NCBI GenBank assembly: GCA_036897625.1
Contig: JAYMTA010000323.1
Location: 1 to 31,458 of the forward strand
Reading direction: 5' to 3'
DNA: 31,458 nt
Source: Pelargonium cotyledonis
Taxonomy: Eukaryota > Streptophyta > Magnoliopsida > Geraniales > Geraniaceae
Each line of letters starts with the position of its first letter. The stretch's first letter is position 1. The notes below the pieces were generated by a model, which was not told where the DNA came from, did no database searches, and worked only from the letters and a program-made list of their open reading frames with translations. The position numbers and the translations under genes are program-made. Positions 11,045 to 21,507 of this stretch are shown here, piece after piece.

Positions 11045-11705
11045 TGTTTCTAGACAAGACTAGTATTTGGAGCAACCATTGTGAACAATAAAGTAATTCG
11101 AAGCTACATGTATTCTCTCCTCTTGAAAAAAACAGTGCTCCATACAAAGTTGAGGAGGTACAATTATCAACATACATATTCTGTTACTTAATGTTCATGT
11201 TGGAGATATGATTAGGACTTATCAACTGGACTCAAAGTTATAAGTTTTTGTTTGATCTAGATTGAAAATAATGGATTAAGTATTCCCAGGTGATAAATAT
11301 TCTGTTGACATAATTAATACTGTGTTGTTGCTAGTGAATCCTGTTGTTTTCTAATGTGGTAAACAACTTATTCTTACACTAAATCACAACCACTGACTAA
11401 GGATACCATTAATATGTTGATTCATATAATTTTAGACCATTATGCTATTATTGGCGAGATGTAATGTTAAATTCTGTATTTTTTTTTTGGTTCCAAGACT
11501 CACGTTTTGGTAATATATACATGCGAGGAAGCTTCTTCATAGGATATCGGGTCATTACTGAATTACCGGTGGTAATTGGTTTTATCAAGTTACTGAGTTA
11601 TACTCCAAAATGAACCTTTTAGAACTGCACGGCGTCTTATTTCGAAGAATAGTGTGCATTTATGGTCAGCATACTGCTAAAAGGAATATGATAAATGCTG
11701 TGGGC

Positions 11706-11820
11706 TTTTTTTTTTTTTTTTTGATCGGCGAGGACAAATAAATATATTAATAGAAAAGCTAAGATTCCTAAGAAGGGAACCAGCCAATATGGTGACATTC
11801 TTTAGGTTGTGGTTTCTTCT
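11706..11820 (-). mobile_element. Probable 3' end of a non-LTR retrotransposon
   Basis: A run of 17 T (11706-11722) is followed by GATCGGCGAGGACAAATAAATATATTAATAG. Read on the minus strand this is an AT-rich 3' tail ending in a GCCGATC block and poly(A), the typical look of a plant LINE 3' terminus. The 5' end and target duplication were not found, so the right limit is arbitrary. Confidence 0.35.
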
Positions 11821-12259
11821 GATATACTCCATTTCCTGCTGATGTGTAAATCAATACAGTTAGGTCAGGTGTACAGTAATTGCTTCATTTATTGAACAAT
11901 AGGCTGCTTTAAAGAACTTGAGTATAGTCAAGTCTCTGCGATAGCGATTCTCTGCTTAATCATTCTAGTCTAAGATATAGAACTAAGATTTGATTACTTA
12001 ATCGTATAGTTATATAATGTGCCAAGTTTTTTTATTTTTATCACCGTAGCATATGGTATACTCTACACTTCAGACTCTTAAAAGCTGTTGTATTCTCTAT
12101 TATCTAGTAACTTAACTTGGAGCGAACATCTTTCGCTGGAAAGCAAAACCTAATTGTAGAATTCATTGTATTATCTTGACAAAGTAGTTATACTTTTATT
12201 TTTATGCAGTGGTTTTAGCATATAGGAGCTCATACAACAACCATAAGAAGGGTCCTCTT

Positions 12260-12500
12260 TACAAGATTTTATAGTCAAGGTCAAATGAAGGCCCTGCAGG
12301 TAGCTATTTGGCAGCACCATTCAATTACTTTATGCTGTTATTTCAAAGATTAATTATGATGAATGTGGAAATTCTTCATTTTAATATAAACTGACAAAAT
12401 GCTGATTCCAAACTTAATAGGTACAGTATCAGTCAAGAGGATCAATTCAGATCTAGATTATGCAACTCCTCTATGCTGCGGTATGTAACATCGTTCATAT
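12260..12500 (+). repeat. Diverged segmental duplication, copy 2
   Basis: Partner of 9585-9830 (same orientation and same block order). It lies about 1.1 kb from the 3' end of the MADS gene at 13585, while copy 1 lies about 1.1 kb from the MADS relic, consistent with one duplication that carried a MADS gene and its 3' flank. Confidence 0.55.
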
Positions 12501-13323
12501 ACTTGTTTTGCCAAGATTTGCTATATCATCATTCAAATTAAGGCTTGGCTGCTTGACAACATTATCAAAACAATATTAGGGTATAATTTTCTGATGGGAT
12601 AAAATCAGGTTTCAAATGAGAGATTAGTGACAGAACCTGCTTCATGGTACCCTTAAGTTGCTCAAAGCACATCTAGTTTATTGATATTATAATATTCAAG
12701 TGCACTACCATATCTCTCACATATTTCACTGATTAAAGCTCAATGAGATATGGCCATGACATGGCGCATGGTTGATAATAGTGACTGTCTCTTACACGTC
12801 TTGTGCAATACGGTGTCATGCGTTCTTAAAGAATTCCTACTAGAAAATGATATATTTCCAAAAACTTATTAGTTGGATTGTTTGTTTCGATGTCTCTTAT
12901 TTTAAATATGCAAAGTATGAAGTGATCCCTATTTTGTTTTCATTTTATCATAATTGATGTTGATATCATTGAACATCTTCTTTCAAGTTGTCATTTTAGG
13001 TCAATCAATAGAATTTGAATTTACATCACCTGTTCTTCTGTAAACTGAAAAAACTATGGTTGATCTTAGTTTAAGCAAGAAGTTTCAGCCAGACCTATGT
13101 ATCTCCTGCTTCAGTAGTCTATTAATGGCGGACTGTTCTGAACTGAAACCTTAAAAGCTGACATAAATACTGTCTTGTATACACAGAATGTTTTGATTTT
13201 TAATTGGTTTATATTGTTAATGACTTGTCAGCCATATTTTTAAATCTTGGGTTAAAAATAATTTCATTCTCACAAACACTTAGTGTTGCATGTTCTTACA
13301 TGTGCAGCACACAAATTATCCAG

Positions 13324-13428
13324 ATTAAATGATCAAATATTTCAAACAACCATAAAAAGATGAACAACAAATTAATGATTAAACGATCAAACATTTCAAA
13401 CAACCATAAAAAGATGAACATTAAATTA
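13324..13428 (+). repeat. 54-bp tandem duplication 3' of the first MADS gene
   Basis: Two adjacent copies (13324-13377 and from 13378) of a unit beginning ATTAAAYGATCAAA and containing TTTCAAACAACCATAAAAAG. The central 30 or so bases are almost identical. It lies about 160 bp beyond the MADS stop codon, in the 3' flank. Confidence 0.8.
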
Positions 13429-13584
13429 AAAAATTGACCGACACATGTGTTCGTTCAATTTAGAGAATAACGAAAGAAATAAAAATAAGCCCTACATAAG
13501 CTGCCTACATTATTCATACATGAACCACATAGATCTTTAAGAGATTCGCTCAAGTTCATACAGCACTTGTTCTTCTTAGGGTGA

Positions 13585-14274
13585 TTAAAGGAATAAAATG
13601 TTGGGCCAGTTAGGGCTGAAGTTAATGTCTGAAGTTGAAAGCATAGTCTTCTTTCCACTGGATCCCATGTTCTCTTGGAGGTTTTCCATCTCCATTTTCA
13701 TCTTAAAGACTCGTGCACGCTGTGCCTGAACATTCTCTTCACTCCATGGAGCATCTGGTGATGCAGTCACTGGCACTGGGGTGTCACCATTAATTGGTTT
13801 GTTAAGACTGTCAATCCTCTGCTTGATATTCAGCTTGTACTCTTCGACTAACTTCCCAACCTCTTTCAAGCCCTCCTGGCGCAACGCCTCCAAGCTTTCG
13901 CCAGCCAAGGTCAAAAATATTAGCCGGGTCAGCTCCTTTTCTCGAGTTTCATTGTATTCTTTCTCCATCTGCTTTTCTATTTTGGACAACCTTTCCTTCA
14001 GGATACTTTCTTGGTTCGTCGTATGCCGATGCTGGTCCATCTTAGACATCTTCTCAAACTGTTCAAGGACACCTTGGACCCCGAGAGAGGAAGCCCAAAC
14101 AGTTGGCTGCAAGTCATCTGGTTGATAGATCATCATGCAGGCCTCAACTCCGCAAAGGGTGGTTAACTCATTCACCTTCTTGAGCAGCCCCTTTGTCCTT
14201 TTTCTGAATGTGGCCTTCCTTGCAGCGTCATTGCTGATGAAAGCAAGCTTCACCTTCCTTCTTAACACTGGCAT
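13585..14274 (-). CDS. Type I M-gamma (AGL80-like) MADS-box protein
   Basis: A 229-residue transcription factor. Residues 1-56 form a MADS domain: VKLAFISND, RKATFRKR, KGLLKKVNELTTLCGVEACMMIY. Residues 57-86 (TVWASSLGVQGVLEQF, then KMDQH) are the M-gamma-typical linker. Residues 88-160 are a charged coiled coil, and the remainder is an acidic/Met-rich tail. These features place it in the M-gamma group, whose best-studied member AGL80 acts in the central cell and endosperm with an M-alpha partner in the nucleus. I chose the ATG at 14274 because the MADS domain normally starts at residue 1 and because the TATA box at 14348-14355 lies downstream of the longer in-frame ATG (14403). No intron, as usual for this group. 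One oddity is Thr at residue 20 in the basic KRTKG motif, where Lys is usual. Role here is inferred from family. Confidence 0.9.
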   Translation of the reverse strand: MPVLRRKVKLAFISNDAARKATFRKRTKGLLKKVNELTTLCGVEACMMIYQPDDLQPTVWASSLGVQGVLEQFEKMSKMDQHRHTTNQESILKERLSKIEKQMEKEYNETREKELTRLIFLTLAGESLEALRQEGLKEVGKLVEEYKLNIKQRIDSLNKPINGDTPVPVTASPDAPWSEENVQAQRARVFKMKMEMENLQENMGSSGKKTMLSTSDINFSPNWPNILFL

Positions 14275-14314
14275 GGTTAGTAAGGATATAATAGAAACAA
14301 TTAGGACACTGAAA

Positions 14315-14334
14315 GGTGTGTGTGTTCTTGCCCA
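14315..14334 (-). promoter_or_regulatory. Shared leader motif, copy 1
   Basis: CTGGGCAAGAACACACACAC on the minus strand just downstream of the TATA box. Related motifs occupy the same place in the other two loci (22225-22245 and 28601-28620). Conservation in position and orientation suggests shared ancestry of the promoter, with possible function. Confidence 0.45.
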
Positions 14335-14347
14335 GAACAACGTACGG

Positions 14348-14355
14348 TATATATA
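14348..14355 (-). promoter_or_regulatory. TATA box of the first MADS gene
   Basis: CTATATATAC on the minus strand, about 75 bp upstream of the ATG at 14274. It predicts a leader of roughly 45 bases that would include the shared GGGCAAGA-type motif at about 14315-14334. Confidence 0.6.
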
Positions 14356-14403
14356 GAACAGTGGACAGAGCAGAATTAATATTAACAACTTTTGCCTTGT
14401 CAT

Positions 14404-15630
14404 GTCCTGGCTGGCAATATTGATAAGAATAGTCTAGGGGATATGAATCTGGCCAGTGGCCACTGTTGTTAAAAAATCAAGATACACATACTATGGATTA
14501 ATGAGTTTCCATATACTGTTAAATTGGATAAGAATAACTGTGGCAGGAGTTATATTATGGTAGCAATTCAGTGAGACAATTAATTATCGGGTTGGTGGCA
14601 TCCTAATCCTTTTTGAAAGGGCATATTCTGAGACTGAACTCATTAATTATTGACAGTCTGTTGGGTAAGTGTTGAAGTGTAAATTTAGATGTGAATGAAT
14701 GTACAGAAGTATAATTTTGGGTTCATCCTAAGAGGTAATACAAACATGGAAACCTACTTAATGAGATGGAGGGATGTCAAGTCAACTTTTGGTGAATGTA
14801 CTTTGTTACAAGATTCAGTTTCAAAGAATGGGAAATGTACTTAGTAAGATGATGTTTTTTTTTTGTTTGATATATATGCGGTATCCCGAGAATATATTTA
14901 ATGTCTTCATTATCAAATGTCTTCATTATCACATTCCATAACTATGCATGTATGATACATGTCTTGTACACGGCAAAATGGTTAAAAACATTGATGAAAT
15001 TGTATAGTTCTATGTGAAGATGTATTCACTCGTTATGTTCAGCTTCTGTCTACATATATGACTACCAATACCTATTGTATGCATTACCCTAGTATTCAAG
15101 AAGAATATGTAAACATGCACTGTATTGAGCTTTCTTGGTTGCTGTACATGATATAACACAACATTACATGCTTGTATTCTAACATGCCAGTAATATGATT
15201 TTTGTGTTTTGAGTCACCGGCTATAATGAGAATTCTAAATGTTCTGGGGCTGAATTATAGCTACTGACAGGATTATTAATTTGTTGAATTATGATTCCTG
15301 CTATAACTAATTATTCATAATACATGGATTTTTTTTTTTGTGTGGCTTTCCGTTGTGTCTAGTAAGAGGTAGAGAAATCACTAAATATTGCTAGAATAGA
15401 GCATCATCATACCCCCGAGCTATAAAAAAGATGTCAAAATATCAAATCAACCAAAAATGAGACTGTTACAATGTGTCACGTATTAAGACTTTATCATCAA
15501 TCCCTTGTAACTTGAAACATCTGAAAACATATAAAATTGACAATCCCTTGCAACTGAAAACATATAAAAAGATCTATATTCTATGCGCATTTAATTTTGC
15601 GCATAGATACACTCTTAAGGATGCACAATT
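14404..15630. other. Gene-free stretch with a short inverted repeat
   Basis: No gene supported. A 9-bp perfect inverted repeat (CTATGCGCA at 15581-15589 and TGCGCATAG at 15598-15606) and a two-copy 16-bp repeat near 14897-14929 are the only visible structure. Confidence 0.5.
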
Positions 15631-15639
15631 TCACTGGAA

Positions 15640-16860
15640 GGATATCTCCCTTGTCCTCCAAAGAAGCGACACTTTGATCGAGCCTTGTACAGTATGTGCC
15701 AAGGGAAAGGACTTCGGGGAAGTTCTTGACCGATATGTCCTATGTCTTCTTCTTCTTCTTCTTCTTGTTGCTCTTTGTTCTTGGAGCTTACCCACGGAGT
15801 GAATTCATGGATTGCGAGTTGCAGCTAGGGACCCCACGGAGTGAATTATAAATAACTAACAAGGGAAGAGTGCTCTTTAGAATGCTCTGACCGATCTGTA
15901 GCTACTTCTTCTAATGCTCTTTCTTTGGGGAGAGGGAAGAGTTCTCGGGGAGGACTCTGATCGATACTCTTTATATATGTACATGTACGGAGAGTATCTA
16001 ACCCATAACATGACACTTGTTTTAATGTGCTTTACTTAGTTTTGCTTGTTTTCATGTTTTATAGGGATCTCCGCAATGGGACTATGATGGTCCTATTTTC
16101 TTGTTCTTATTTCTTCTTGTTGTTTTGTAGTTCCTCAATACTGGAAGAAGTACAGAACTAAAGGAAAGGAATGCAGCTACTTGTTCTTGTTGCTAATGCA
16201 GCTTGTCTTACTGTTGCTAATGTTCTTATTGTTCTTGTGGAGCTACTCCAGGAAGGAAGAAGTATAGAACTTATAGAACAGAGAGAAGAAACCCTTGTGT
16301 TTTTGTGTTTAAGGCATAGGAAAGTAGGGGTTGAATACAAATACCTAAAATATACCCCTAAGGGCGGTTTAAGGCCATTATTCCTTAATACTTAAGGGTT
16401 GTTTGACTTCGTCCATTTCTCTTACGCGTACGTATACACGTACACGCGTACTTATTAAGCGCTCACGCGCGCATGAACGTACCGCAGGTACGAGGGCTTG
16501 CTCCACTCCTCCTGTGCCGGGTGACCGAAAAAGGGAGAGAAAAGATTGGAATGAACTTCCTTTCTTGACTCTCCCAAAATCGGTCACTTGTCACCCGTTC
16601 CGCTTCGCTTGAACATTCCTTTCCTAAGGGACCTTGGAATTACAGAGTTAGGAACTTAAAAAAGAGAGAATCTCGATCTTAAGACTTAACTCCTCTTAAT
16701 ATCCAAGACCTAAAGCAGCATCAAAATACAGACTTAGGAAAGCCGTCTAAATATGTTTGCATTAATAGACTTTCCGAGTTCCCGTCTTTTTTAGAGATCT
16801 AACTTGTGAAAGCTAAAATCCTAATATGACAAGAACGTATTTTAAATGGCACTGAGTGGT
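15640..16860. other. Mitochondrial-looking DNA block (possible NUMT)
   Basis: The base composition and texture change: GC rises, and it has runs such as CTTGTTCTTGTTGCTAATGC, CACGGAGTGAATT repeated twice (near 15791 and 15835), and a CpG-rich alternating tract (16432-16500). These resemble plant mitochondrial intergenic DNA. No mitochondrial gene was recognised, so the assignment rests on texture alone. Open frames here (for example 15473-15802) are not convincing genes. A (CTT)n microsatellite lies at 15745-15766. Confidence 0.35.
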
Positions 16861-16868
16861 CTCAAACT

Positions 16869-18480
16869 AAGGACCTAGGTCACTTGAAGTACTTCTTGGG
16901 TATTATAGCTACTCAATCTGACACAGGAATTGTCATCTCTCAGCGTAAGTATGCTCGACATTCTTGAAGAAACTAAAATGTTGGATTGTCAAACGATTGA
17001 CACTCTTATGGATCCAGATGTCAAACTTCTACCCAGACAGGTCTTACCCATACCTTATTTCCCCCTCTTAATTCTACATGATCTTCCCTCTCAGCCATTT
17101 GCAGGTATTCCTTCTCCATTGTCAACGGATCCTTCTTTGCTTACCTATCATAGTCGTTCTCGTCCTACTCTCGTTGTTAACAACTCATTAGTCGATGTTC
17201 CAAGTGACTCACCTCCTTCATCAAGTGATCCAAGATGGAACTCATCCTTTCTGAGCAAGAGCATCATCAAAAACTTCAATGTTGACTTCTCTTTCATTCC
17301 ATCCCAAGGCAGATTCGGGGGTTTAATTACTTTATGGAAGGAGTCAGTATTCTCGAAAAGCATAGAAGCATCAGCCCTGAACTGTGCTAACTGACCTTGG
17401 GGACCCTCGTGGAATCAGATAGATAGATCCTAATCATATTCATGTCATGAAATTGCATAGGTCTGAACTCATTGGCTAAAAAAAATATACTCCCAGTTCG
17501 CTCATCTCTCAATCGAATGCAGACTTCATTCTCATACAAGTAAGATGGAGATTATGGCTAGCAGGGATTAGCATATATATATTCAGCTTCAGGAAGCAGT
17601 CATCCAAAGTTCTCGCTGAAAATCAAATTCATGTCTTTCACCATTGCTACTCTCATGTCTAAATATCAATCCCCCAGTGGAATCAAAAAGTGCAATTTCA
17701 ATAACTCAATGAAAGCATACTTTAGACATTCTCGAGGAAGATGGCCTGTTAATCGTGGAACTAGATGACACTATAACGGATCCAAATGTTAAATTTCTTT
17801 CAGGACAAGGGGAGCCTCTACCAGATATCTAACAGTAACTCGGCAAAATATCTCATTTGCTATGAGTTTAGTGAGTCAATTTTTTATCTCCGTGTATGAT
17901 GCTCATTGGGATGTTGCTCTTCGTATTTTGAAATATATCAAAGGAGCTCCTGGAAATGGTTTGCTCTATGAGAATAAAGGGCATATGAAAATAATTGGTC
18001 ACTAAGATGCAAATTGGGTTGGGCTGGATGTCCTGAAAACCGAAGGTCAACCTCAGTATATTGTGTCTTGATTGGAGGTAATTTAGTTTCTTGGAGAAGT
18101 AAGAAACAGAATGCCGCAGCAAGATACTGTGCAAAAGCAAAATATCGAGTCATAGTGAGCTCATATGGTTCAAGCAACTTCTAAAAGAATTAAAGTTTTG
18201 TAGAATGACCCCAATGAGGCTAACATGTGACAATCAGGTTGCCTTACATATTGCCTCCAATCCACTCTTTCATGAAAGGACGAAACACATTGAGATCAAT
18301 TACCACTTTGTAAGAGAAAAATTAATTGAAGTAGTAATTGTTACTGAGTGGGTCAACACCAATAATCAGTTGACAGATGTCTTTACAAAGTAACTTAGGG
18401 GCCCGCGAATCAAGTATATTTGTCACAAAATAGGTGGATATGATATATACGCTTCAACTTGAGAGGTAATTTTAGAATAT
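16869..18480 (+). mobile_element. Broken Copia (Ty1) pol fragment
   Basis: The plus strand shows Copia reverse transcriptase: KDLGHLKYFLGI at 16869 and onward, then a one-base frameshift near 16950 into ILEETKMLDC and LMDPDVKLLP. A non-collinear piece follows (about 17060-17240), rich in Pro/Ser and matching the integrase-RT linker of such elements. At 17700-17830 a second, more decayed copy of the ILEE...DPNVK block appears, then RNase H from about 17895 (LRILKYIKGAPGNGLLYE) through [36 protein letters not shown] and LTDVFTK near 18390. Stops and shifts are frequent. A possible 3' LTR begins shortly after, near 18470. It is dead. The duplicated and scrambled order means rearrangement or insertion of several fragments. 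Confidence 0.8.
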
Positions 18481-18558
18481 CTTATTTCTTAGATTCTAAT
18501 ATTTGATTTGCTCTAAATTAGGGATTGATATAAATCATTATGATTTCATTGTTATATA

Positions 18559-18643
18559 AGCTTGCTTCGCCGTCTTCTTTACTATTAGGATGCTCGCGGC
18601 TAATAGTACTAGAAGCTTGCTTCGCCGTCTTCTTTACTATTAG
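18559..18643 (+). repeat. Two identical 30-bp direct repeats, 55 bp apart
   Basis: AGCTTGCTTCGCCGTCTTCT followed by TTACTATTAG occurs at 18559-18588 and 18614-18643, with GCTAATAGTACTAGA between. The identity suggests a recent event, or one that happened in the source genome, compared with the decayed surroundings. Confidence 0.8.
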
Positions 18644-19200
18644 TATGCCGCTGATGATTGCCGTCTCGTGAATATTTAGTTTGCCTGGCATCTCTGCCTT
18701 GCGGAGACTATCTAATAATAAGGTTGCCAAATCCTTAGTTCCATGGTCACTACTCCATGAAGTTGTACTCCGCTGCTCTTCGCAAAAGAGAAAGTAAGCT
18801 AAGGAAGATTAGAAAACCTATTAGCAAATACAATCTCTTCTAGCTTTGTCTCCCAATTCAATATCCTTCTCCACAGAAAAAGCAAGAGAGAAAGACTCGA
18901 TCCACTATCCTTGGTAGTCATTGGCAGTTTAAATCGCGATTTCAGTAGGGGTACTTAACTTTACTAGTTTGGAGGCTGCTTACTCTGTCCCCTCTAAGGA
19001 CATTGTAGCATCCTCTGGTTTATGTATTCCTTACCTAGTATTTCCTAACGATTCTCCAACTCGTAACAAGAGGTAAAAGCACTTGTTTTCGTGAATCTGA
19101 GCGTGCCCCAGGCCCAATTCCCCAGCTGACATCTTACTAATAAGGGAAAGCTAGGCTACTCTCCTTGAGTCCTACAGCTTGTAGCTAGGGCCTTTAGCCA
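18560..19200. other. Second mitochondrial-looking DNA block
   Basis: Like 15640-16860, this segment differs in texture from the nuclear neighbours (CTTGCTTCGCCGTC, CTAGGGCCTTTAGCC, AATAAGGGAAAGC). No organelle gene was recognised. It lies on the other side of the broken Copia fragment. Plant mitochondrial genomes often hold such Copia debris, so 15.6-19.2 kb could be one transferred block; this is inference. Confidence 0.35.
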
Positions 19201-19224
19201 CTCATATGGTCTTTAGGTCATGAC

Positions 19225-20290
19225 CCACTTTGACTGTATAAACCCATCAACATCCAACAATGGGCTTACCTAATGGAAGAGGAACAAGTTCCCAAGTGCC
19301 TTGAGACTCCAAAGCACACATTTCATCAAAAATTGCTTGTATAAACCATCTGAACCAACTTTGACTGTATAAACCATCTGAACCAACTTTAACTGTATAA
19401 ACCATCATTGCTTGTATAACCTTTAGCTACTCATTTGTCTTTAAGGTGGTCAACTTGACCATCAAGACTAACTTTGACTGAATAAACCCATCGACATCCA
19501 ACAATGGACTTGCCTATTCCCTGAGACTCAGAAGCAAACATTTCATCAATCATTGCTTGCCTCCATCCAAGTACAAAAAATGTGTTACTGGTAGTTTTTG
19601 GAATAGAAACGGTAGAGAAAGAACACACTAAAGAATAATGTGAAGGAGACAAATTATGATAACTAAGACAAACATAACGAGGATTATAATTTTAGGTGGA
19701 ACAGTAACACATTCTTACCGTTACCGCAATGGATAAATCCTCAGCTGGAGGCAAATTCATAGTAGGTGGAGATGCTAGAGGAGGAGGTGGGTTACTAGGA
19801 GAATGTACCAATGACTACAAGAGAGGAGGAACAAGGACGACGACTTTGATCAGGAGATGAAAAAACGAAGTGTTGACTCTAAATAGGTAACATCAAGAGA
19901 GATGTAGTACCCCTCAATGGTAGGGGAACAACACTTATACCCTCTTTGGAAGCGGGATTATCCTAAAAAGATGTATTTGATGGACTTGACTGGGAGTTTA
20001 TCTCTCCTAGGTGTTTTATCATGAACAATGCAAGTACACCTAAAGGTGTGGAGAGAATATGTGTCCTGAGTTGGAAAGGTAATGGAATATGAAATTTAAT
20101 GATGAAAAACAGATGAAAGCATAAAGTGAATTAAGTAACAAGCAGTAAGAACAACATCAACCCAAAACTGAAGATGAACGCGATTATGGAGAATGAAAGT
20201 GCGATAAGTCTCAATCAAATGACAATTTTTGCGTTTTGCAACACCATTTTGCTGAGGTGTGTTTGTGGATGAAGACCGATGAAGAATTCC
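19225..20290 (-). mobile_element. Broken Copia integrase and RT N-terminal fragment
   Basis: Read on the minus strand, integrase-type sequence appears from about 20265 (TNTPQQNGVAKRK-like, then LIETYRTF and LHNRVHLQFW), followed by a degraded linker and the RT N-terminus at about 19650-19460 (FSTVSIPKTTSN, LGWRQAMIDEM, VGCRWVYSVKV). Several stops and shifts make it non-functional. The RT N-terminal piece is present twice (about 19195-19350 and 19428-19590). It is opposite in strand to the Copia fragment at 16869-18480. Confidence 0.75.
19338..19406 (+). repeat. 28-bp tandem repeat (2.5 copies)
   Basis: Units starting TGTATAAACCATCTGAACCA begin at 19338, 19366 and 19394, nearly identical. They lie inside the duplicated Copia RT segment and probably arose by slippage. 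Confidence 0.8.
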
Positions 20291-20451
20291 TAGAGAACTA
20301 AGCCTTCTTCTTCTTCTTCCTCTCTAGAACAAGGAACCCTTACTCTAACAATAGTTTAATATTCAAAAAGGCTTTGCGAATCATCATTTTTCATTTATAT
20401 CTGCAAGATGTTCTCTACAATAATTTTAAAACCTTGTTCTAATATGGTGAA

Positions 20452-20527
20452 TGTTAGAGAACCAACTCAACTAAAAGGTTAAGTTGATAGTTTATCCTCA
20501 TTAATATTTTAATATTATATTTCAACA
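20452..20527 (-). repeat. 3' LTR of the TRIM
   Basis: Left LTR on the plus strand, which is the 3' LTR of the minus-strand element. TG...CA ends; bordered by the polypurine tract at 20528-20539. Confidence 0.8.
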
Positions 20528-20866
20528 CACCCCCTCTCGTGTAAGTCCGATGTGGCTTGCAAGTGGAGTGAAGAAAGCTAGATAGATAGGAGTCTAATCC
20601 CGTTTTCTTAATTTTGCGGGTGGAACGAAGAGAGATGGATATGAGCTCATCCTTGATTTTAACTTTGCGGGAGGAACGATAGAAGAATATAGAGAGCGCA
20701 AGTGGCCAAGTGTGCTTGAAGGATAGAAGAAGAGTTGTATAGAAGATCAAAAGAAATTGACAAGAAGCCCTATGAGAGATAATAGATAAATTTGATAAAC
20801 TATACATATTTTGGGGGTGTCAAGATGCAAACTTGTGACTTTGAGGTCACATAGGCTCTGATACCA

Positions 20867-20945
20867 TGTTAGAGAACCAACTCAAATAAAAGAATAACCT
20901 GATAGTTGTAGGCCTCGTTAATACTTATAGTATTATATCCCAACA
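20867..20945 (-). repeat. 5' LTR of the TRIM
   Basis: Right LTR on the plus strand, directly abutting the tRNA-Met primer site at 20855-20866. It differs from its partner by scattered substitutions and three bases in length, so the insertion is not very recent. Confidence 0.8.
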
Positions 20946-21507
20946 GTGGATAACTATGCTCAACCATTGTACGACAGAGAATTATTCAGCTTCGTGATGC
21001 AGTAAAATAATGGTGTGGTCCAAGTGGATGATGATGATGAGGTTGACTCTAATGACTCGGTTTTCCGTGACAGCTAGAGTCTTGAGGTGAAAAGGGCGTT
21101 TTTAAGTAGTGTAATGTGCATTTAGCATAGCATATAGAGTAGTTGCATTTTCAAATTTAAATTCAAATTTGAAAAACAATACCATGATGAATGTGGTGTT
21201 GCAGTTGTCTGATTAGCTTGAGTCAATATTGAACTATATGTTGGTCGTTGTTTCAAACCTTGGGTGAAAATAATTTCACTTCCTCTCTCAACCATACATA
21301 TGCAACATACATAAAGTAACAACCCCTAATTTCATTATTTAACGATGGTTTATTTCAAACATAGATAACAGACACACAAAGACTCTAAACAACAAATTGA
21401 AAGGGAGAAAAAAAGAACTGACCAATGACACAGTGAAACATGCACCAGAGAAATCATGTGGACACAAAGGCAACATGAACCATCAAACCCTGCTTCTGTC
21501 AACAGAA
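20946..21507. other. 3' flank of the second MADS gene
   Basis: No gene supported. A stretch at 21255-21279 (AAACCTTGGGTGAAAATAATTTCAC) resembles 13242-13268 downstream of the first MADS gene, and TTTCAAACA recurs nearer the gene in both, supporting a shared ancestral 3' flank. Confidence 0.5.

Larger units (their letters stand above)
20452..20945 (-). mobile_element. Complete TRIM (short non-autonomous LTR element)
   Basis: Two LTRs of 76 bp (20452-20527) and 79 bp (20867-20945) share TGTTAGAGAACCAACTCAA and end in CAACA. Immediately left of the right LTR is GCTCTGATACCA (20855-20866), the exact reverse of the plant initiator tRNA-Met primer site TGGTATCAGAGC, so the element runs on the minus strand. 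Next to the left LTR is CACCCCCTCTCG, a reversed polypurine tract. The 5 bases outside are GTGAA and GTGGA, one mismatch from a perfect target duplication. The internal 339 bp have no coding capacity, as expected for a TRIM, which relies on proteins supplied by other elements. It was inserted just right of the broken Copia fragment. Confidence 0.85.

Noticed and set aside
13781..14356. Plus-strand frames over the first MADS gene
   Set aside because: Antisense shadows of the minus-strand gene. The same applies to plus frames over 21773-22194 and 28302-28595.
14275..14403. Upstream in-frame ATG adding 43 residues to the first MADS protein
   Set aside because: The ATG lies upstream of the TATA box and the added residues are hydrophobic and unlike any MADS N-terminus.
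16171..16612. Open frames on both strands in the mitochondrial-looking block
   Set aside because: Simple-sequence and CpG-rich composition keeps frames open by chance, with no known domain.
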